DNA from: Fistulifera solaris
Lineage: Eukaryota; Bacillariophyta; Bacillariophyceae; Naviculales; Stauroneidaceae
Assembly: GCA_030295235.1 (NCBI GenBank)
Contig: AP026131.1
Span: forward strand, 496,001-560,000
DNA: 64,000 bases
Direction: 5' to 3'
In this document: positions 9,728 through 20,500 of the stretch, in pieces
How positions within the stretch are numbered: position 1 is the first letter of the stretch
Layout: each line of letters opens with the position of its first letter
The notes under the pieces: model-generated
Told to the model about the DNA's origin: nothing
Seen by the model: only the letters and a program-made list of their open reading frames with translations
The model's database searches: none
Made by a program: the position numbers and the translations under genes

Positions 9728-12190
9728 ATGACGAATCTCGAGAAATCGGTGGCGGATCACATAGAGTGTGGTAATGATGCACTCGTTATAAACACAGAAG
9801 AACAGCATGCATTGCCTGATATCGTCGCTGCAGATGAACAGCAGCAAATAGACGCATTAGAAAAACAGCTCGCAGTACAGTCCCTTAAAAACGAAACTTC
9901 TCCGGTAGTGACGAAAGAAATAAGCGACGGCAACGACAGCTTCAATCAAATAGAGATGGGCAGTAATCACTCGGGTTCCTCTTTCTCCGCAGCCGGAGAT
10001 CAGTTGGTGTTTAGTGACACGGAAACATCCAACCAAACGAGCTTATACACACCCTACAAACTCCAGTCGATCACTACTTCATGTTTTACGGCAGGGATCG
10101 AGGAAGATGATATCATGGAAAATGAAGATGCCCGATTTGCAGCTCTCAGTTTTGTTGCGGAACATCGAATATTTATGAAAGCTGCCTTGATGTTATTGAA
10201 TGAAAGAGACAAGAAAGCGCCACAATTGGGAATGTTAGATCCCATTATCATCAAAGCCGGTCCACTCAAGAAAGCCGCGCACTTGGTCAATGGCGTGTGG
10301 AAAGTTAAATACGTAGAAATTCGTCGAGGTATGTTCTCGTACTACGAAAATGCCGTCTCACGAGATTCGACGGGAGAAGAGGAATTGATGCGCAAAGACA
10401 TTCCCCTCGAAGCATCTTCGTGTACTTGTCGACCTGTCAAGTTGCATCAAAAGGCGTTCAATTTTACTCCGCTGGGGGCTTTGTTTGAGTTAAGTGTCAA
10501 CGGATCGAAACGACTCTGGATGGCGAATTCGCGTGACGAGAGACATACATGGATGCACGCTATCCAGCATGCGATAGTGGGCGGGTCCGTGACCCGTGGT
10601 GATTCTATTTTGGACGGTTCCGGGGACAACAAGAAAGGTATCGACCCTCGGTCTCCGTTCCGAGACGACTTGAGACTGTTTGCGAAGTCACAAAGCAAAA
10701 TGAGAAACGCTAGATCTATGCAAGATTATATTGCTGAATTACGGGGTATTTTAAATCATTCTTTGGAAGTCCCGATCAAATGGATTGCCCGACAAGCGAT
10801 CATATCTGGAGGTGATGAAATGGAGGGTGCTTTTCGCGAAGAAACGATTGATTTATCCGTCGACCAATTGTGGCGTGATCAGCAAAGAGACTCTATCAAG
10901 ATCGATGGAGTTGTGTATCAAGGAGATGTAGGCCATGGACCAGAGCGTATCACTGCCGCTTTGCTTCGACGCATCCTTGATGTAAGCCAAACGGGAGACG
11001 CCGCTCGGTCGCTGAGCGAATCACAAGCACTCGCTCTTGCTCGTGATGCTCTTTTAGCCGGAAACAGGACTCGTACTGGTGGAGATTCTTACTTTTGTAT
11101 CAAGTCGCTTTGCAAGAATGATAACTTGGTAGTGATCGTTCCGAAAGCGGGTGAAGTCGAACCAACATCGCTGGAAGTTTGCGAGGATAATTCCGACAAT
11201 TCGCTACACAGTCGACTCGACAGCAAGAAAGGATGGATCAAAACAAGGAACTTGTTAAGCCGTAGTTGGAAGCGACGATTCTTTGTTTTATCAGAGGGAA
11301 CCCTGAGCTATTACGAAGGGGCTCTACCGCGACCACATGGATTGAAAGGACAGATGTTTATGAAAGACGCTACAATTGCTCTCAAGCATAGAGATCACAA
11401 AAATGAATTGGTGCTATCGATCACTGTAAACGAAGGGACTCCTACACTTCGCGAAACTCTTCTATTATTTGAATCGAAGAACGTGCTGATTGATTGGATT
11501 TATGCTTTGGAATGTACTGCTCGCTCAAAGTATGTCACTCACCAACGAAGAAAGTCTCGGCGGAGAACCAGTCTCAAGATTCCTCACGAAGAGCTCGAAG
11601 CTTCTTGTACGGACATAGCTACGTCAGCAAAGGACGCTACGTTCAACCACCTTAAAGTGCTCGGGATTGGCGAAGAGCAGATCATCAGTCGTGTGGATCG
11701 AATATCGCGCCGAACTAGCGCAGCGCTGAAGATAACAGTCAAGGCTTGGACGGAGTACAAAATTTGTACGGTTGATCCTGAAGGAGACGAGTCTTTAGAC
11801 ACTTGGGCCACTGTGCGGACTGATTTCTTGCAGGAGCTTAAAATGACAGGTGGTCCTAACGGTCGAATCACTCGCGGGGAAGAAACAGTTAGGGTTTCCG
11901 TACTTGACTGCATTGGCGGATCATCAGAGCCTGCGGCTGCCTCTCCCAAACGTTCCAAAAGCCTCAGACTATTTTTAAGGACCAACGGAAGCAACGAGGA
12001 ATCAAATAGTTTGGAGTTTGTGCGCGCCAAGGACGTCCTTGCTCTTCCATCTCCAGCGTCTGAGCTTTCGGATGCTCAAACGTCACCAACAGGTCGGAAT
12101 TCTCACCCAATCTCATCAACAAAGATTGGAGCCGGCGAAGTAGGCCATCTTCTTCCGTCGGCACCTAGTATCGACGAAGAGGAGGAGTAA
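9728..12190 (+). CDS. Protein with two pleckstrin-homology domains
   Basis: This single-exon gene encodes 820 residues. After an acidic, disordered N-terminus there is a first PH domain at about residues 173-283 (IIKAGPLKKAAHLVNGVWK, FSYYENA, W near the end in RHTWMHAIQHAI). A helical middle region (SMQDYIAELRGILNHSLEVP and downstream) follows, then a second PH domain at about 499-601 (KKGWIKTRNLLSRSWKRRFF, LSYYEGALPRPHGLKG). The last 200 residues are Ser/Thr-rich. PH domains usually bind phosphoinositides or proteins at membranes, so a signalling or trafficking adaptor is likely. No catalytic domain is seen. The ATG at 9728 is used; a TTG nine bases upstream is not a likely start. Confidence 0.8.
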   Translation: MTNLEKSVADHIECGNDALVINTEEQHALPDIVAADEQQQIDALEKQLAVQSLKNETSPVVTKEISDGNDSFNQIEMGSNHSGSSFSAAGDQLVFSDTETSNQTSLYTPYKLQSITTSCFTAGIEEDDIMENEDARFAALSFVAEHRIFMKAALMLLNERDKKAPQLGMLDPIIIKAGPLKKAAHLVNGVWKVKYVEIRRGMFSYYENAVSRDSTGEEELMRKDIPLEASSCTCRPVKLHQKAFNFTPLGALFELSVNGSKRLWMANSRDERHTWMHAIQHAIVGGSVTRGDSILDGSGDNKKGIDPRSPFRDDLRLFAKSQSKMRNARSMQDYIAELRGILNHSLEVPIKWIARQAIISGGDEMEGAFREETIDLSVDQLWRDQQRDSIKIDGVVYQGDVGHGPERITAALLRRILDVSQTGDAARSLSESQALALARDALLAGNRTRTGGDSYFCIKSLCKNDNLVVIVPKAGEVEPTSLEVCEDNSDNSLHSRLDSKKGWIKTRNLLSRSWKRRFFVLSEGTLSYYEGALPRPHGLKGQMFMKDATIALKHRDHKNELVLSITVNEGTPTLRETLLLFESKNVLIDWIYALECTARSKYVTHQRRKSRRRTSLKIPHEELEASCTDIATSAKDATFNHLKVLGIGEEQIISRVDRISRRTSAALKITVKAWTEYKICTVDPEGDESLDTWATVRTDFLQELKMTGGPNGRITRGEETVRVSVLDCIGGSSEPAAASPKRSKSLRLFLRTNGSNEESNSLEFVRAKDVLALPSPASELSDAQTSPTGRNSHPISSTKIGAGEVGHLLPSAPSIDEEEE

Positions 12191-12372
12191 GTCAGTCAAT
12201 CAATCTTTCAGCTCCTACCTCCTACCACTAGAAGATTTTTTTTCGGCATCACTCGTACCGCAGTCATGTGTTTCGGGAAATAAAGACTCAATATCTCGTG
12301 TAAAAATGAGATTTAAAAGCAGCGTGAACGTGACAGCTTGACAAGCCATAGCACCTCATTGTAGATCCGACG

Positions 12373-14017
12373 TTATTCAAACTCTTTCCGTGACTCGTAG
12401 AGAGATACAAATGCGACTGCTCCCAGTACATTGACGAGCGCATTGATGGCGAAAATCATGCCCCAATCTTGATTCGTTGCATCCAACAGCACTCCCGTTA
12501 CCCACACTCCGAACGTCCCGACTAAGACGCCGGGTAAGGTAGTCATACTATAAAGAAAACCCGCCCATCGTGGCCCGGCTTTTTCCTGTGACGCGGCTTC
12601 GAATCCACCGGCGTTGAAAGATTGTAAACCAAACACACCGGCCAAACCAGCTTGAGCCAGCCATGCTTCTTCAGGAATATGCCAAGCCATCGACGCCATG
12701 ACAGCGGCCGGACCCAATAATCCCAGTGATTGAAATATGTTGCGAATTTTCGTTTTTTCGTCATCATTCGATGGATCTTGCATGTTTTGCACCGTCCAAT
12801 CTGCCGCGATACCCGCCGCAATCCCACCGACGATCCCCGCCAGTCCAGGGAGGACGGACAACCATGCCGAATCTTTCACACCAATGCTGTATTGTTGCGA
12901 ATAAAATGTGGGCATCCAACTCAACCAGTTATAGAGCCCCCAATTTCTGGAACAATGGGCGAGTGTCATTGCCCAAACTCCTTTCGATTGGAGCATCCCT
13001 TTCCACGGTGCATCTCGACATATTGTCATGGCTTGTTCGAAAGGAGACGCAGATACTTCTTCCTTTTCCGTAGTAGTCAGAGCAGTAGACTGCGACGGAG
13101 GTTCATCCCGACCGAGTAACCACCACGGTATCAACAAAGCCGTCCCCACCAAGCCATACACATAAAACAGTGATCGCCAGCCAAAGGCCTCTAGAATGTA
13201 CGGAGAAATAATGTACGCCATGATTTTCCCACAAGCAAAGCCACTAAATACAAAGGATAATGCTAAGAGAGAGCGTGTCAGGAGATGGATACATGAAGAT
13301 GCGTTTTGAAGCCACCGGACAACTCTCACCTCGACTCTTTTCTTCTGGCAGAGTCCAGACGGTCAAAAATCGTTGCGTCGAAGGCAGCACAATACTTTCA
13401 CCAGCACCCACCAATGCTCGAGCTATCATGAGTGTCGATAGCGCTGTACCGGCGACGAGAGGTGTGGCGAGTGTGGCTATGCTCCAGACGGCAATACCCA
13501 ACATCATGGCCCATTTGGGCGATACATTTCCGACGAACAGTCCGGCGGGAAGAATGAGTAGACCGTATCCGACACTGAAAAAGGAAGCTATCGTTCCTTT
13601 GATAGTACTTGAATAAAGAAACTCTGCTGACATGGGAAGAAAGGCTACCGACATGGCGACGCGGTCGAGCGAAGCGAGGAAAGCTGTGATCCACAAGAGT
13701 GCGAGCATAATGTATTTCTTGTTTTCATCTTCTTTCGTGAACGCTATAGTCGATTGTGATTCTTCTTTTGATTCTCGATACAGACTCCCATCAATATGAC
13801 CTGTGTATACGTCGGTGGTGCATGTGATATTGTTGTTGGGTTGAAATTGTACGATCTCAGCTTCGACTACTTTGATCGACCGACGACTCGCAACGGAGAG
13901 TGTCGGTCGCCAGAACGTTCGAGTCGTCGATTGGAAAGCGTGCGTTCCTAAGAAACAACTGACGTGTATCAGTACTATCAGCAATGCTACAATACAATTG
14001 ATTACAAGTACTTTCAT
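12373..14017 (-). CDS. Plastid-targeted MFS transporter (SLC17/ANTR phosphate-type)
   Basis: Exon 1 runs 14017-13330 and exon 2 13262-12373. The intron has GTGAGA and CTCTCTTAG ends, and joining in phase gives 525 residues. The N-terminus is a signal peptide ending GTHAF, then QSTTRTFWRP, a bipartite plastid presequence. About 12 membrane spans follow. MFS signatures include FLASLDRVAMSVAFLPMS, GYGLLILPAGLFVG and ARALVGAGESIVLPSTQRFL, then at the splice junction KSRALSFVFSGFACG. This matches anion:cation symporters of the SLC17 group, which in plant plastids move phosphate or organic anions. The substrate here is an inference. The acceptor at 13263 is preferred over the nearby TATTTAG because it keeps frame and family sequence. 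Confidence 0.8.
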
Positions 14018-14177
14018 CTTTCTCTATTCATTCTTCATTGATAATACTGGTACTTGGAAGAAAGATTCATTGTTCATTGTCAATGAATGAACGACGACGA
14101 CGCCATAAAAAAACGAGAAAGACATCTGAACCTGCTGTTGACGTCACCCAATTGAACTTTCATGGTAGCCAAGACTC

Positions 14178-14403
14178 AGATTTTCTGGACAGGTGAAAAC
14201 ATCACTCCCCCACATTTTCTGTAGACGTGAAAACATCAATCGCCCACATTTTCTGGGGACGTGAAAACATCACACCCCCACATTTTCTGGGGACGTGAAA
14301 ACTTCACACCCCCACATTTTCTGGGGACGTGAAAACATCACACCCCCATATTTTCTGGGGACGTGAAAACAACACACCCCCACATTTTCTGGAGACGTGA
14401 AAG
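14178..14403. repeat. 34-bp minisatellite, seven copies
   Basis: The core ATTTTCTGGGGACGTGAAAA recurs at 14180, 14214, 14248, 14282, 14316, 14350 and 14384, a regular 34-bp step, with CATCACACCCCCAC between cores. The outer copies differ most, as in arrays kept uniform by slippage or unequal exchange. It lies in the divergent promoter region between the MFS gene and the fibrillin gene. The rest of 14018-14561 shows nothing else. Confidence 0.85.
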
Positions 14404-14561
14404 CACTACCACTACCAGATAGATGATGATTCATTCATCGCCACCTCATTTTTTATTCTATTGCTCCTATTGTTCTCCTTTCTCTCGCTTTTTCGAAAGC
14501 GGTTACCAGGTAGAGTGTTTATTTTCTTTCGCAAGCCAATTTATCATAAGTTTCACTTCGA

Positions 14562-15275
14562 ATGCAAGGACGCAAGCGGCTTACAACACGGCGCACGATC
14601 CAGAACTCTCTATTCGTCCTCCTCATTGGTGCGACGATATTGCCAATACAATCCCTCAACAATTTGTTTACCCAACGATCACCGAATAGCAATCGAAACA
14701 AGTGCAACTTTTTGAATGGACTCGATACACTCAACGGCATTAACTCCGCGACACCCGAACGCACTGCATTACTGCAAGAGATGATCACGGATCCGACAGT
14801 CTCGTCCTTTCCAGCTGTCGCGGCAGGAACGTGGACTGTACTCTATGCACCCCACATTACCACCATGGCTCGTGTTCTGGGAAACAGTGCCTTTGATCCT
14901 ATTCTCTATCAAATGCATGCCGATGGGACCATGACGTCTCACGTGCGCTGGACGTTTTTGGAACGCTTTTCGTGTTGGCTGTCAGTCAGTGGTACGTACG
15001 CATCACAAGACGACGACCGCGTTTCGCGTGTCAGCTTTGATCAAGTCTGGATGAAATGGAATGCTTGTCTGGAGGACGGGCCTTACCCGACACTGCAAGA
15101 TGTTCCGGCGAGCTGGTGGAAGACTATCGTACAAACAATGGGTCAATTGGGATTTGTAGAAAGCTTTTCGGTCTTTCCTGTGGCGTACTTGGACAACGAT
15201 TTGATTGTGTTTGACTTTAAGTTGCTAGGAACGAGAATTTGTGCGAGAAAATTACCAAGGAACGATCTCTATTGA
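14562..15275 (+). CDS. Plastid lipid-associated protein (fibrillin/PAP family)
   Basis: The protein has 237 residues. A basic N-terminus and hydrophobic stretch (SLFVLLIGATILPIQSL) resemble a diatom signal peptide before a plastid transit region. The body carries fibrillin marks: FPAVAAGTWTVLYAPHITTM at the start of the lipocalin-like barrel, and the C-terminal motif LIVFDFKLLGTRICARK typical of the family end. Fibrillins bind lipids in plastoglobules and thylakoids. The cleavage site lacks the usual phenylalanine, so targeting is less sure than family membership. There is no intron, and the start is the first ATG in frame. Confidence 0.65.
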   Translation: MQGRKRLTTRRTIQNSLFVLLIGATILPIQSLNNLFTQRSPNSNRNKCNFLNGLDTLNGINSATPERTALLQEMITDPTVSSFPAVAAGTWTVLYAPHITTMARVLGNSAFDPILYQMHADGTMTSHVRWTFLERFSCWLSVSGTYASQDDDRVSRVSFDQVWMKWNACLEDGPYPTLQDVPASWWKTIVQTMGQLGFVESFSVFPVAYLDNDLIVFDFKLLGTRICARKLPRNDLY

Positions 15276-15841
15276 AAGGTTGTGTCGAACGAATCGTTTT
15301 AAACAGTACCGCGAACACAAGGAAGGCAACACTATTAATCGGAAAGAGATTTTCTCAACATTTTTAAACACTTGGTAAGACGGGATCATTGCATTTGAAG
15401 CGGATGATTCAGCTGCATTTGATAACAACCAGTCATTGATCGCTATCCAAGCTCATTTGTGACTTCTGTTAATTCTTTGAAAATGATCGGCACATCAATT
15501 AGTTCGAGCATTAACATTACATTCGTGCTTAATCTATCATTGGCCTTGATGTTGGCGCTCCTAAAAGCCTAGTCTTAAGATCAAATAATGAATAATTTAT
15601 TCCTTCGGGATTGGGATGATTCAGGACTCAGTAGTTTTACGTCATAGTTCCTCCGCTCATCGGTACTGATCTTGCTATACACGAAACGTGGAATTCGCTG
15701 ACAAACTTTGAACGTGTGCTCCACGATCCACGATTCCACGATGGCATACTTGTAATTGCGCGACGGAAGACCTTCCACTTCATCCATTACAAGCACTTTT
15801 ACATCCTTGTGCTTGACGAACTTGACTGTACCTTAATCAAA
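15276..15841 (+). other. Intergenic, nothing recognised
   Basis: This plus-strand gap lies between fibrillin and the E2 gene. The E2 frame extends open back to 15716, but that part does not resemble the E2 family and is treated as leader sequence. Confidence 0.5.
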
Positions 15842-16924
15842 ATGAGTAAATCACCGTCGCTGCGAAGAATCCAGGCTGACATACGTGAACTTGCCTTTGA
15901 TCCGTCCGATCGATACCATGCGGCGCCCATGGAGAACGACATGTTCGAATGGCATTTCACGATCCGTGGAGCGGATGGCACCGATTTTGAAGGCGGCATG
16001 TATCACGGGCGTATTCTTCTGCCTCCAGAGTATCCCATGAGACCACCGAATATTATTTTCTTGACTCCGTCGGGTCGCTTTGAAACGAACACCAAAATTT
16101 GTCTTTCGTTTTCGGCGTTTCATCCAGAATTGTGGCAACCAGCTTGGGGTATACGTCTCATCCTGGAAGCACTTATCAGTTTCCTTCCAACACCCGCCGA
16201 CGGAGCGATTGGGGCTCTCGACTGGAGTTCAGCGGAGCGTAAGAAACTAGCTGCGCAGTCGGTGCATCACGAGTGCCCCATCTGTGGAAAGATTGCTAAA
16301 TTGTTGCCCGAGGTGAAGAAAACCACAGATGAGGGCAGCAGTCAAAAGCCGAGTCGATTTCAAAAGGAGATTGAAGAACTGCAAAAAGCGCAGCAAATGC
16401 AGCATGCTTTATCTGTCGAAGGCGGCGAAACAAAACTTGATGTTTGTCAAGAGATCATTCATGAAGAAGCTGTCTCAGAGGAACAACAGCCCGAGTCATT
16501 TAACAGCGTCGATACCAACTTCGGAAAGGATGACGGCATATTGAAAGGTAAAATTGAAAAAGAGTGCAACGATGACATGAAAGAGGAGGAAGAGGGCGAT
16601 GTTGAAATCATATGTAGTCAGCATTCAAGTGCAGGAGAAAATGAAACACAAAAACAAACCACCGAAGCAAACTCAATCAGCACCAAAATCGACGACGAGC
16701 CAGCGACGGAACAATACGAGACCGATGTATCAGCCGTTGATCCTCCAATCATAGTACCGGATCAACAGCAGCAACAAAGCTGGCAGTCTGATATATCCAG
16801 CAGTTGGTTCCTGTCGGACCCAGTTCTTAATGCAATAATACTGGTACTGTCAATGACTTGTTACTTGCTGCTCAAAAAGATTGACGCGGTGATGGAGGAG
16901 ATTTATGCGTTGGAAAGCGAATAA
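15842..16924 (+). CDS. UBE2J: ER-anchored ubiquitin-conjugating enzyme E2, UBE2J/UBC6 type
   Basis: The product is 360 residues. The UBC domain fills residues 1-150, with the UBC6-type active site TKICLSFSAFHPELWQPAWG (catalytic Cys near 87) and PPEYPMRPPNIIFLTPSGRF before it. A long acidic, low-complexity linker leads to a single C-terminal membrane span (LNAIILVLSMTCYLLLKKID, about 328-347), so it is a tail-anchored ER protein with the E2 facing the cytosol. UBE2J enzymes act in ER-associated degradation. Diatoms also have a plastid symbiont-derived version of this machinery, but no plastid presequence is seen here. The linker includes CPICGK, a possible metal-binding pair. The gene converges on the next one with a 62-bp gap. 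Confidence 0.85.
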   Translation: MSKSPSLRRIQADIRELAFDPSDRYHAAPMENDMFEWHFTIRGADGTDFEGGMYHGRILLPPEYPMRPPNIIFLTPSGRFETNTKICLSFSAFHPELWQPAWGIRLILEALISFLPTPADGAIGALDWSSAERKKLAAQSVHHECPICGKIAKLLPEVKKTTDEGSSQKPSRFQKEIEELQKAQQMQHALSVEGGETKLDVCQEIIHEEAVSEEQQPESFNSVDTNFGKDDGILKGKIEKECNDDMKEEEEGDVEIICSQHSSAGENETQKQTTEANSISTKIDDEPATEQYETDVSAVDPPIIVPDQQQQQSWQSDISSSWFLSDPVLNAIILVLSMTCYLLLKKIDAVMEEIYALESE

Positions 16925-16986
16925 TTAGGAATCATTAACATAATAGTTATTAGTGGCAATATAGCTGAATTGTATCTCTGATCGCT

Positions 16987-19221
16987 TCACATCTTATCGA
17001 ACCCTTCTTCCTCTACTAGCTGAATTACTCCATCTCTTACAGACGCGATTCTACACAAACTATGGACCGGCAGATCAAATCCAGATAGCGATTGTCTGCC
17101 CGATTCATAAACTTTCTCCAAGAGAACACCCACGCCTACAGCAGTAGCACCGGACTCGTAAACAATACGAAGCAGAGCTTCTTGCACTGCTCCGCTGGAT
17201 AAGAAATCGTCAATGATCAAAACACGATCCTCTTCATCAAGGTGAGATTTTGCAACCAAGAGCTCGCGATTCTTCCCAACGGTTTTGCTGCTATACCCAG
17301 CTTGGTAAGTATCTGCCATGACAACATTTCTCTCCTTGCGCGCGTACACCACCGGAACTTGTAGATATTTAGCCAATGGGATGGCCACAACAAGACCAGT
17401 CGTAGCTACCGTCAGAATTTTGTTCGGCTTTTGAGAAACAAACCGTTGAGAAAGCTCTTTAGCACAGTCGTCCATCAAATTGACATCTACCATGGAATCC
17501 ATGAACGAGGACACGTCCACAATATCGTTCGGCAAAACCCGTCCCTCCTTCAGCACGCGATCTCGAAGCTTCACACTAGCGGTGCCATATCCTTTTAGAC
17601 TTTCTTCCATTCGTCCCTGAATCCATTTTTCATACTCCAAACCAAACGTTAGCTCGAGCGTTTTGACCATTTCATTCACGGCAATAGACACTGGGATAAA
17701 GGTGCGCGTAGAATCGGCAAACACAAGGTCAACGTCACAAACACCGTACGTGAAAACTTCCATCTCGCCATCGTAGTAGCACATGCAGGTTTTGAAGCGC
17801 GTCACCCGAGAGGGCTCGGACACGGATCGAAGTGCTTCACACATGTACTCGACGTGCATGCCGACATCATTAAAACGATACCCAGACATGACGCGCGTAT
17901 TGCGAATAGCCGTGTTTCGACTTATTAAAGGAGATGCAGCGTTATTATTTTGAAAATCAGGGACTGGCTCAATTTCGAACGATGTTCGACTTGCAATGCA
18001 AGGTAGACCCGTTACTTCGAACACCTTTCGCGCTTTGAATGAAGCAACATCCTCAATAGAGAAGAAGCCATCTTCTGTACAGCCATCTTGAAAATCGCCA
18101 AAGTTATCTGCGAACTGCACGCCGTAATTACGAAAAGTACCGACGAGGTTTTTGAAGCAGACGTTATCGATCGCGGAGACCCACATGCGATCAAATCCTT
18201 CCGTGGCATCCGGAGGTCGTTCAAAAAAGGCTTTGGCTTTTGGGTTGTTCGCAGCAGTCAATAATCTTCTGCTCGAAAGTCTCAATTGTGATATTCGTTT
18301 CAAATATTCCGTTTCATCTTCCTCGTCGTGTTCTTTGGCATTCTCCATAGACATATTATCCGCTTCGAATAAAAACTCCCGAGCCAATTGCTTTCTATCC
18401 AACAAAATAGATTTCTTTCTTTCGTCTTCTGACTTTTCGTTTTGATCTTTGGTTTGTGCCCAATGATCCCAGGGTTCATCTGAGACCATCCAGGTGTTTT
18501 CTTCGTCGAAATCATCATGATCTTCGCTCGCCTCCCACTCTTCCAGCTGCTCATCCAACGGCTTTGCCCCATTTTCAAATTCAAAAAAGTCATCATTTTG
18601 TGTCATGGCAGCGAGCAGTTCATCACTCAGCCAGTTGTCTTCGACGGCATACGCCGCGTACTCGGCCAGTGTCGCCTCGACGGTTTTGATATTCATCGGC
18701 TCGGCACCATTGACGGGTACTTCCATACCAAACGCCGCGTTGGCCTGTGCGAGAGATCGTGTATTGCTCCGACTCACCGTGGGTGGACTCAACGTTTTAC
18801 TTCGCTGTCGGTTCGCCAGCATTTGCAAGTTACTGGTCCCCGGCGTTTCGGCCTCCGCAAGTAGTCTGTTTCGTTCCATTTCTTGCCAAAACACTTGAAG
18901 TGGATCACGAGGTCCCAATGTCAATTGTATGAGTACTTCTGATGCGGAATCTCGAATATTTCATAACAAAGAAATGAGAAACGTACCATCGTCGGGAGAT
19001 GCATCCGCCTCGACTGCCTCATACCACTGATCCGGATCTTCACCATCATTTCGTATCCTTCGCTTCTTAAATAACTGCGTTTTCGATGAATAATATCGTT
19101 GATTTTGACTGCAAAATATGGAAGAAGACTGCCATGCGTGCACGTCACAGGAAAGGTACAGGACCGCAAGAAGAAGAACCCGACGGGGCCGACAAAAGGC
19201 AAAGTTGCTTGGATTCCTCAT
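16987..19221 (-). CDS. Plastid-type fusion: unknown N-terminal domain plus xanthine phosphoribosyltransferase
   Basis: Exon 1 is 19221-18987 and exon 2 18938-16987. The intron begins GTACGT and ends CATCAG, and the join gives 728 residues in phase. The N-terminus has a signal peptide (RRVLLLAVLYLSCDVHAW, then QSSSIF) of the plastid bipartite kind. Residues about 540-728 match bacterial Xpt: VLKEGRVLPNDIVDVSSFMD, then ARKERNVVMADTY, and the PRPP loop RVLIIDDFLSSGAVQEALL followed by GVGVLLEKVYESGRQSLSG. Bacterial Xpt salvages xanthine to XMP. The preceding 450 residues (an acidic region, then two similar-looking segments containing NYGVQFADNFGDFQDG and YGVCDVDLVFADSTRTFIP) are not recognised. 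A fusion this long is unusual for Xpt. Confidence 0.8.
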
Positions 19222-19686
19222 CCGTTTATGTAAAAATTCCTTTTCCTTTGCAATGCATGTGCTAAATACGACGCGCTTCAATGCTAATGGTATATTGTTT
19301 GTTCTCATCGAGATTCATTCGTCGCCTCTGCTATAGTTTTTCTTTTCATTGTTCCATAATAAAAACGGTGCGTATGTGTGTGTTGGTTGCGTTCCTTGTT
19401 CAATCGCGACTTGATATTTCTAGTCACGACTGCTATCTTACTATCATGCTAAAATGTAGATCAACTTTTCCACGACCGGATTCCAGTCACGTGTAAATTT
19501 TGCTTCCAGCGAGATTGCTATCTCACCACAATCCCTTTGCAGCTTGTCGATAAGATTTTATTACGGAGTATTAATTAACTTCTTCCGCAAAGCTGTGATT
19601 CGATGTCGCTAATTGTTCATTGGCACAGAAAATGGATGTCGGTGAAAGAGATGATGGCGATCAAAGCAACGCAATACTCTCAACAC
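19222..19686. other. Intergenic leading into the repeat block
   Basis: This stretch is upstream of the phosphoribosyltransferase gene. It includes a CACGACTG half-site near 19424 and CACGACCGGATTCCAGTCACGTG near 19471, which looks like a diverged copy of the dispersed palindromic repeat. No gene is supported. Confidence 0.45.
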
Positions 19687-20500
19687 AATATCCGGGTTTC
19701 CCCCTGTCGATAAATTTCCCTACGAGAACTACGTGAAAATACGTAGACATTCGAAACGTTGCATCATTCGTTCCATCAACATTTTGTTTTCAAGTCGATG
19801 ATATCTATTGCTTCCTGATACGAATGCAATACGGTGGACAATGAAACTATGACATCTGGGCACTTTAAAAACAAGAATTAGAGGACGGAGAAAAACACAA
19901 TATCCGGGTTCCCCTACAGAGATAAATTTCCTACGGCAGCTACGTGAAATACGCGTAGACATTCGAAGCGTTGTATTAATTTACTATTTCATGTTTCACA
20001 GTCCAATCAAGGTATACTATTGTTTCCTTGCACGCATAAGTGATGTTGGGCAAAGTCTTGTTGTCATTGGTGTCCAAAAGACGCGAAACATGGTTTGATC
20101 GAAATTGATCAATATCCGGGTTGTCCCTCTGTCGATAAATTTCCCTACAAGAGCTACGTGAAACTACGTAGACATTCGAAACGTTGCATCATTCGTTCCA
20201 TCAACATTTTGTTTTCAATTTGAAGACGCTTATGGCTTCATGATACCAAGCAAGTACGTTGAGCAAGCAATTGTTGACAAATATGAACTTTAAAGCCCAG
20301 AATTGGATGATGGCGAAAAAACAATATCCGGGTACCCTTACAGAGATAAATTTCCTGAGGCAGCTACGTGAAATACGCGTAGACATTCGAAGCGTTGTAT
20401 TAATTTACTATTTCATGTTTCACAGTCCAATCAAGGTAGATTATTGTTTCCTTGCACGCATAAGTGATGTTGGACAACGTCTTGTTGTCATTGGTGTCCA
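19687..20500. repeat. Two 424-bp direct repeats, each with two copies of a hairpin module
   Basis: The sequence from AATATCCGGG at 19687 recurs at 20111, and that at 19899 recurs at 20323; both offsets are 424 bp. Each unit therefore carries two copies of a roughly 75-bp module, spanning 19687-19763, 19899-19974, 20111-20189 and 20323-20399. The module reads AATATCCGGG, a short C-rich run, GATAAATTTCC, then a small stem such as CTACGTGAAAATACGTAG, then ACATTCGAA. The arms of the 424-bp unit have drifted, so the duplication is not recent. Three inverted copies of the module lie near 53.3-53.8 kb. Confidence 0.8.

Noticed and set aside
12373-13329. The MFS C-terminal frame beginning at 13329 as its own gene
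   Set aside because: It starts inside intron sequence; splicing 13329-13263 joins it in frame to the N-terminal half with a natural transporter sequence.
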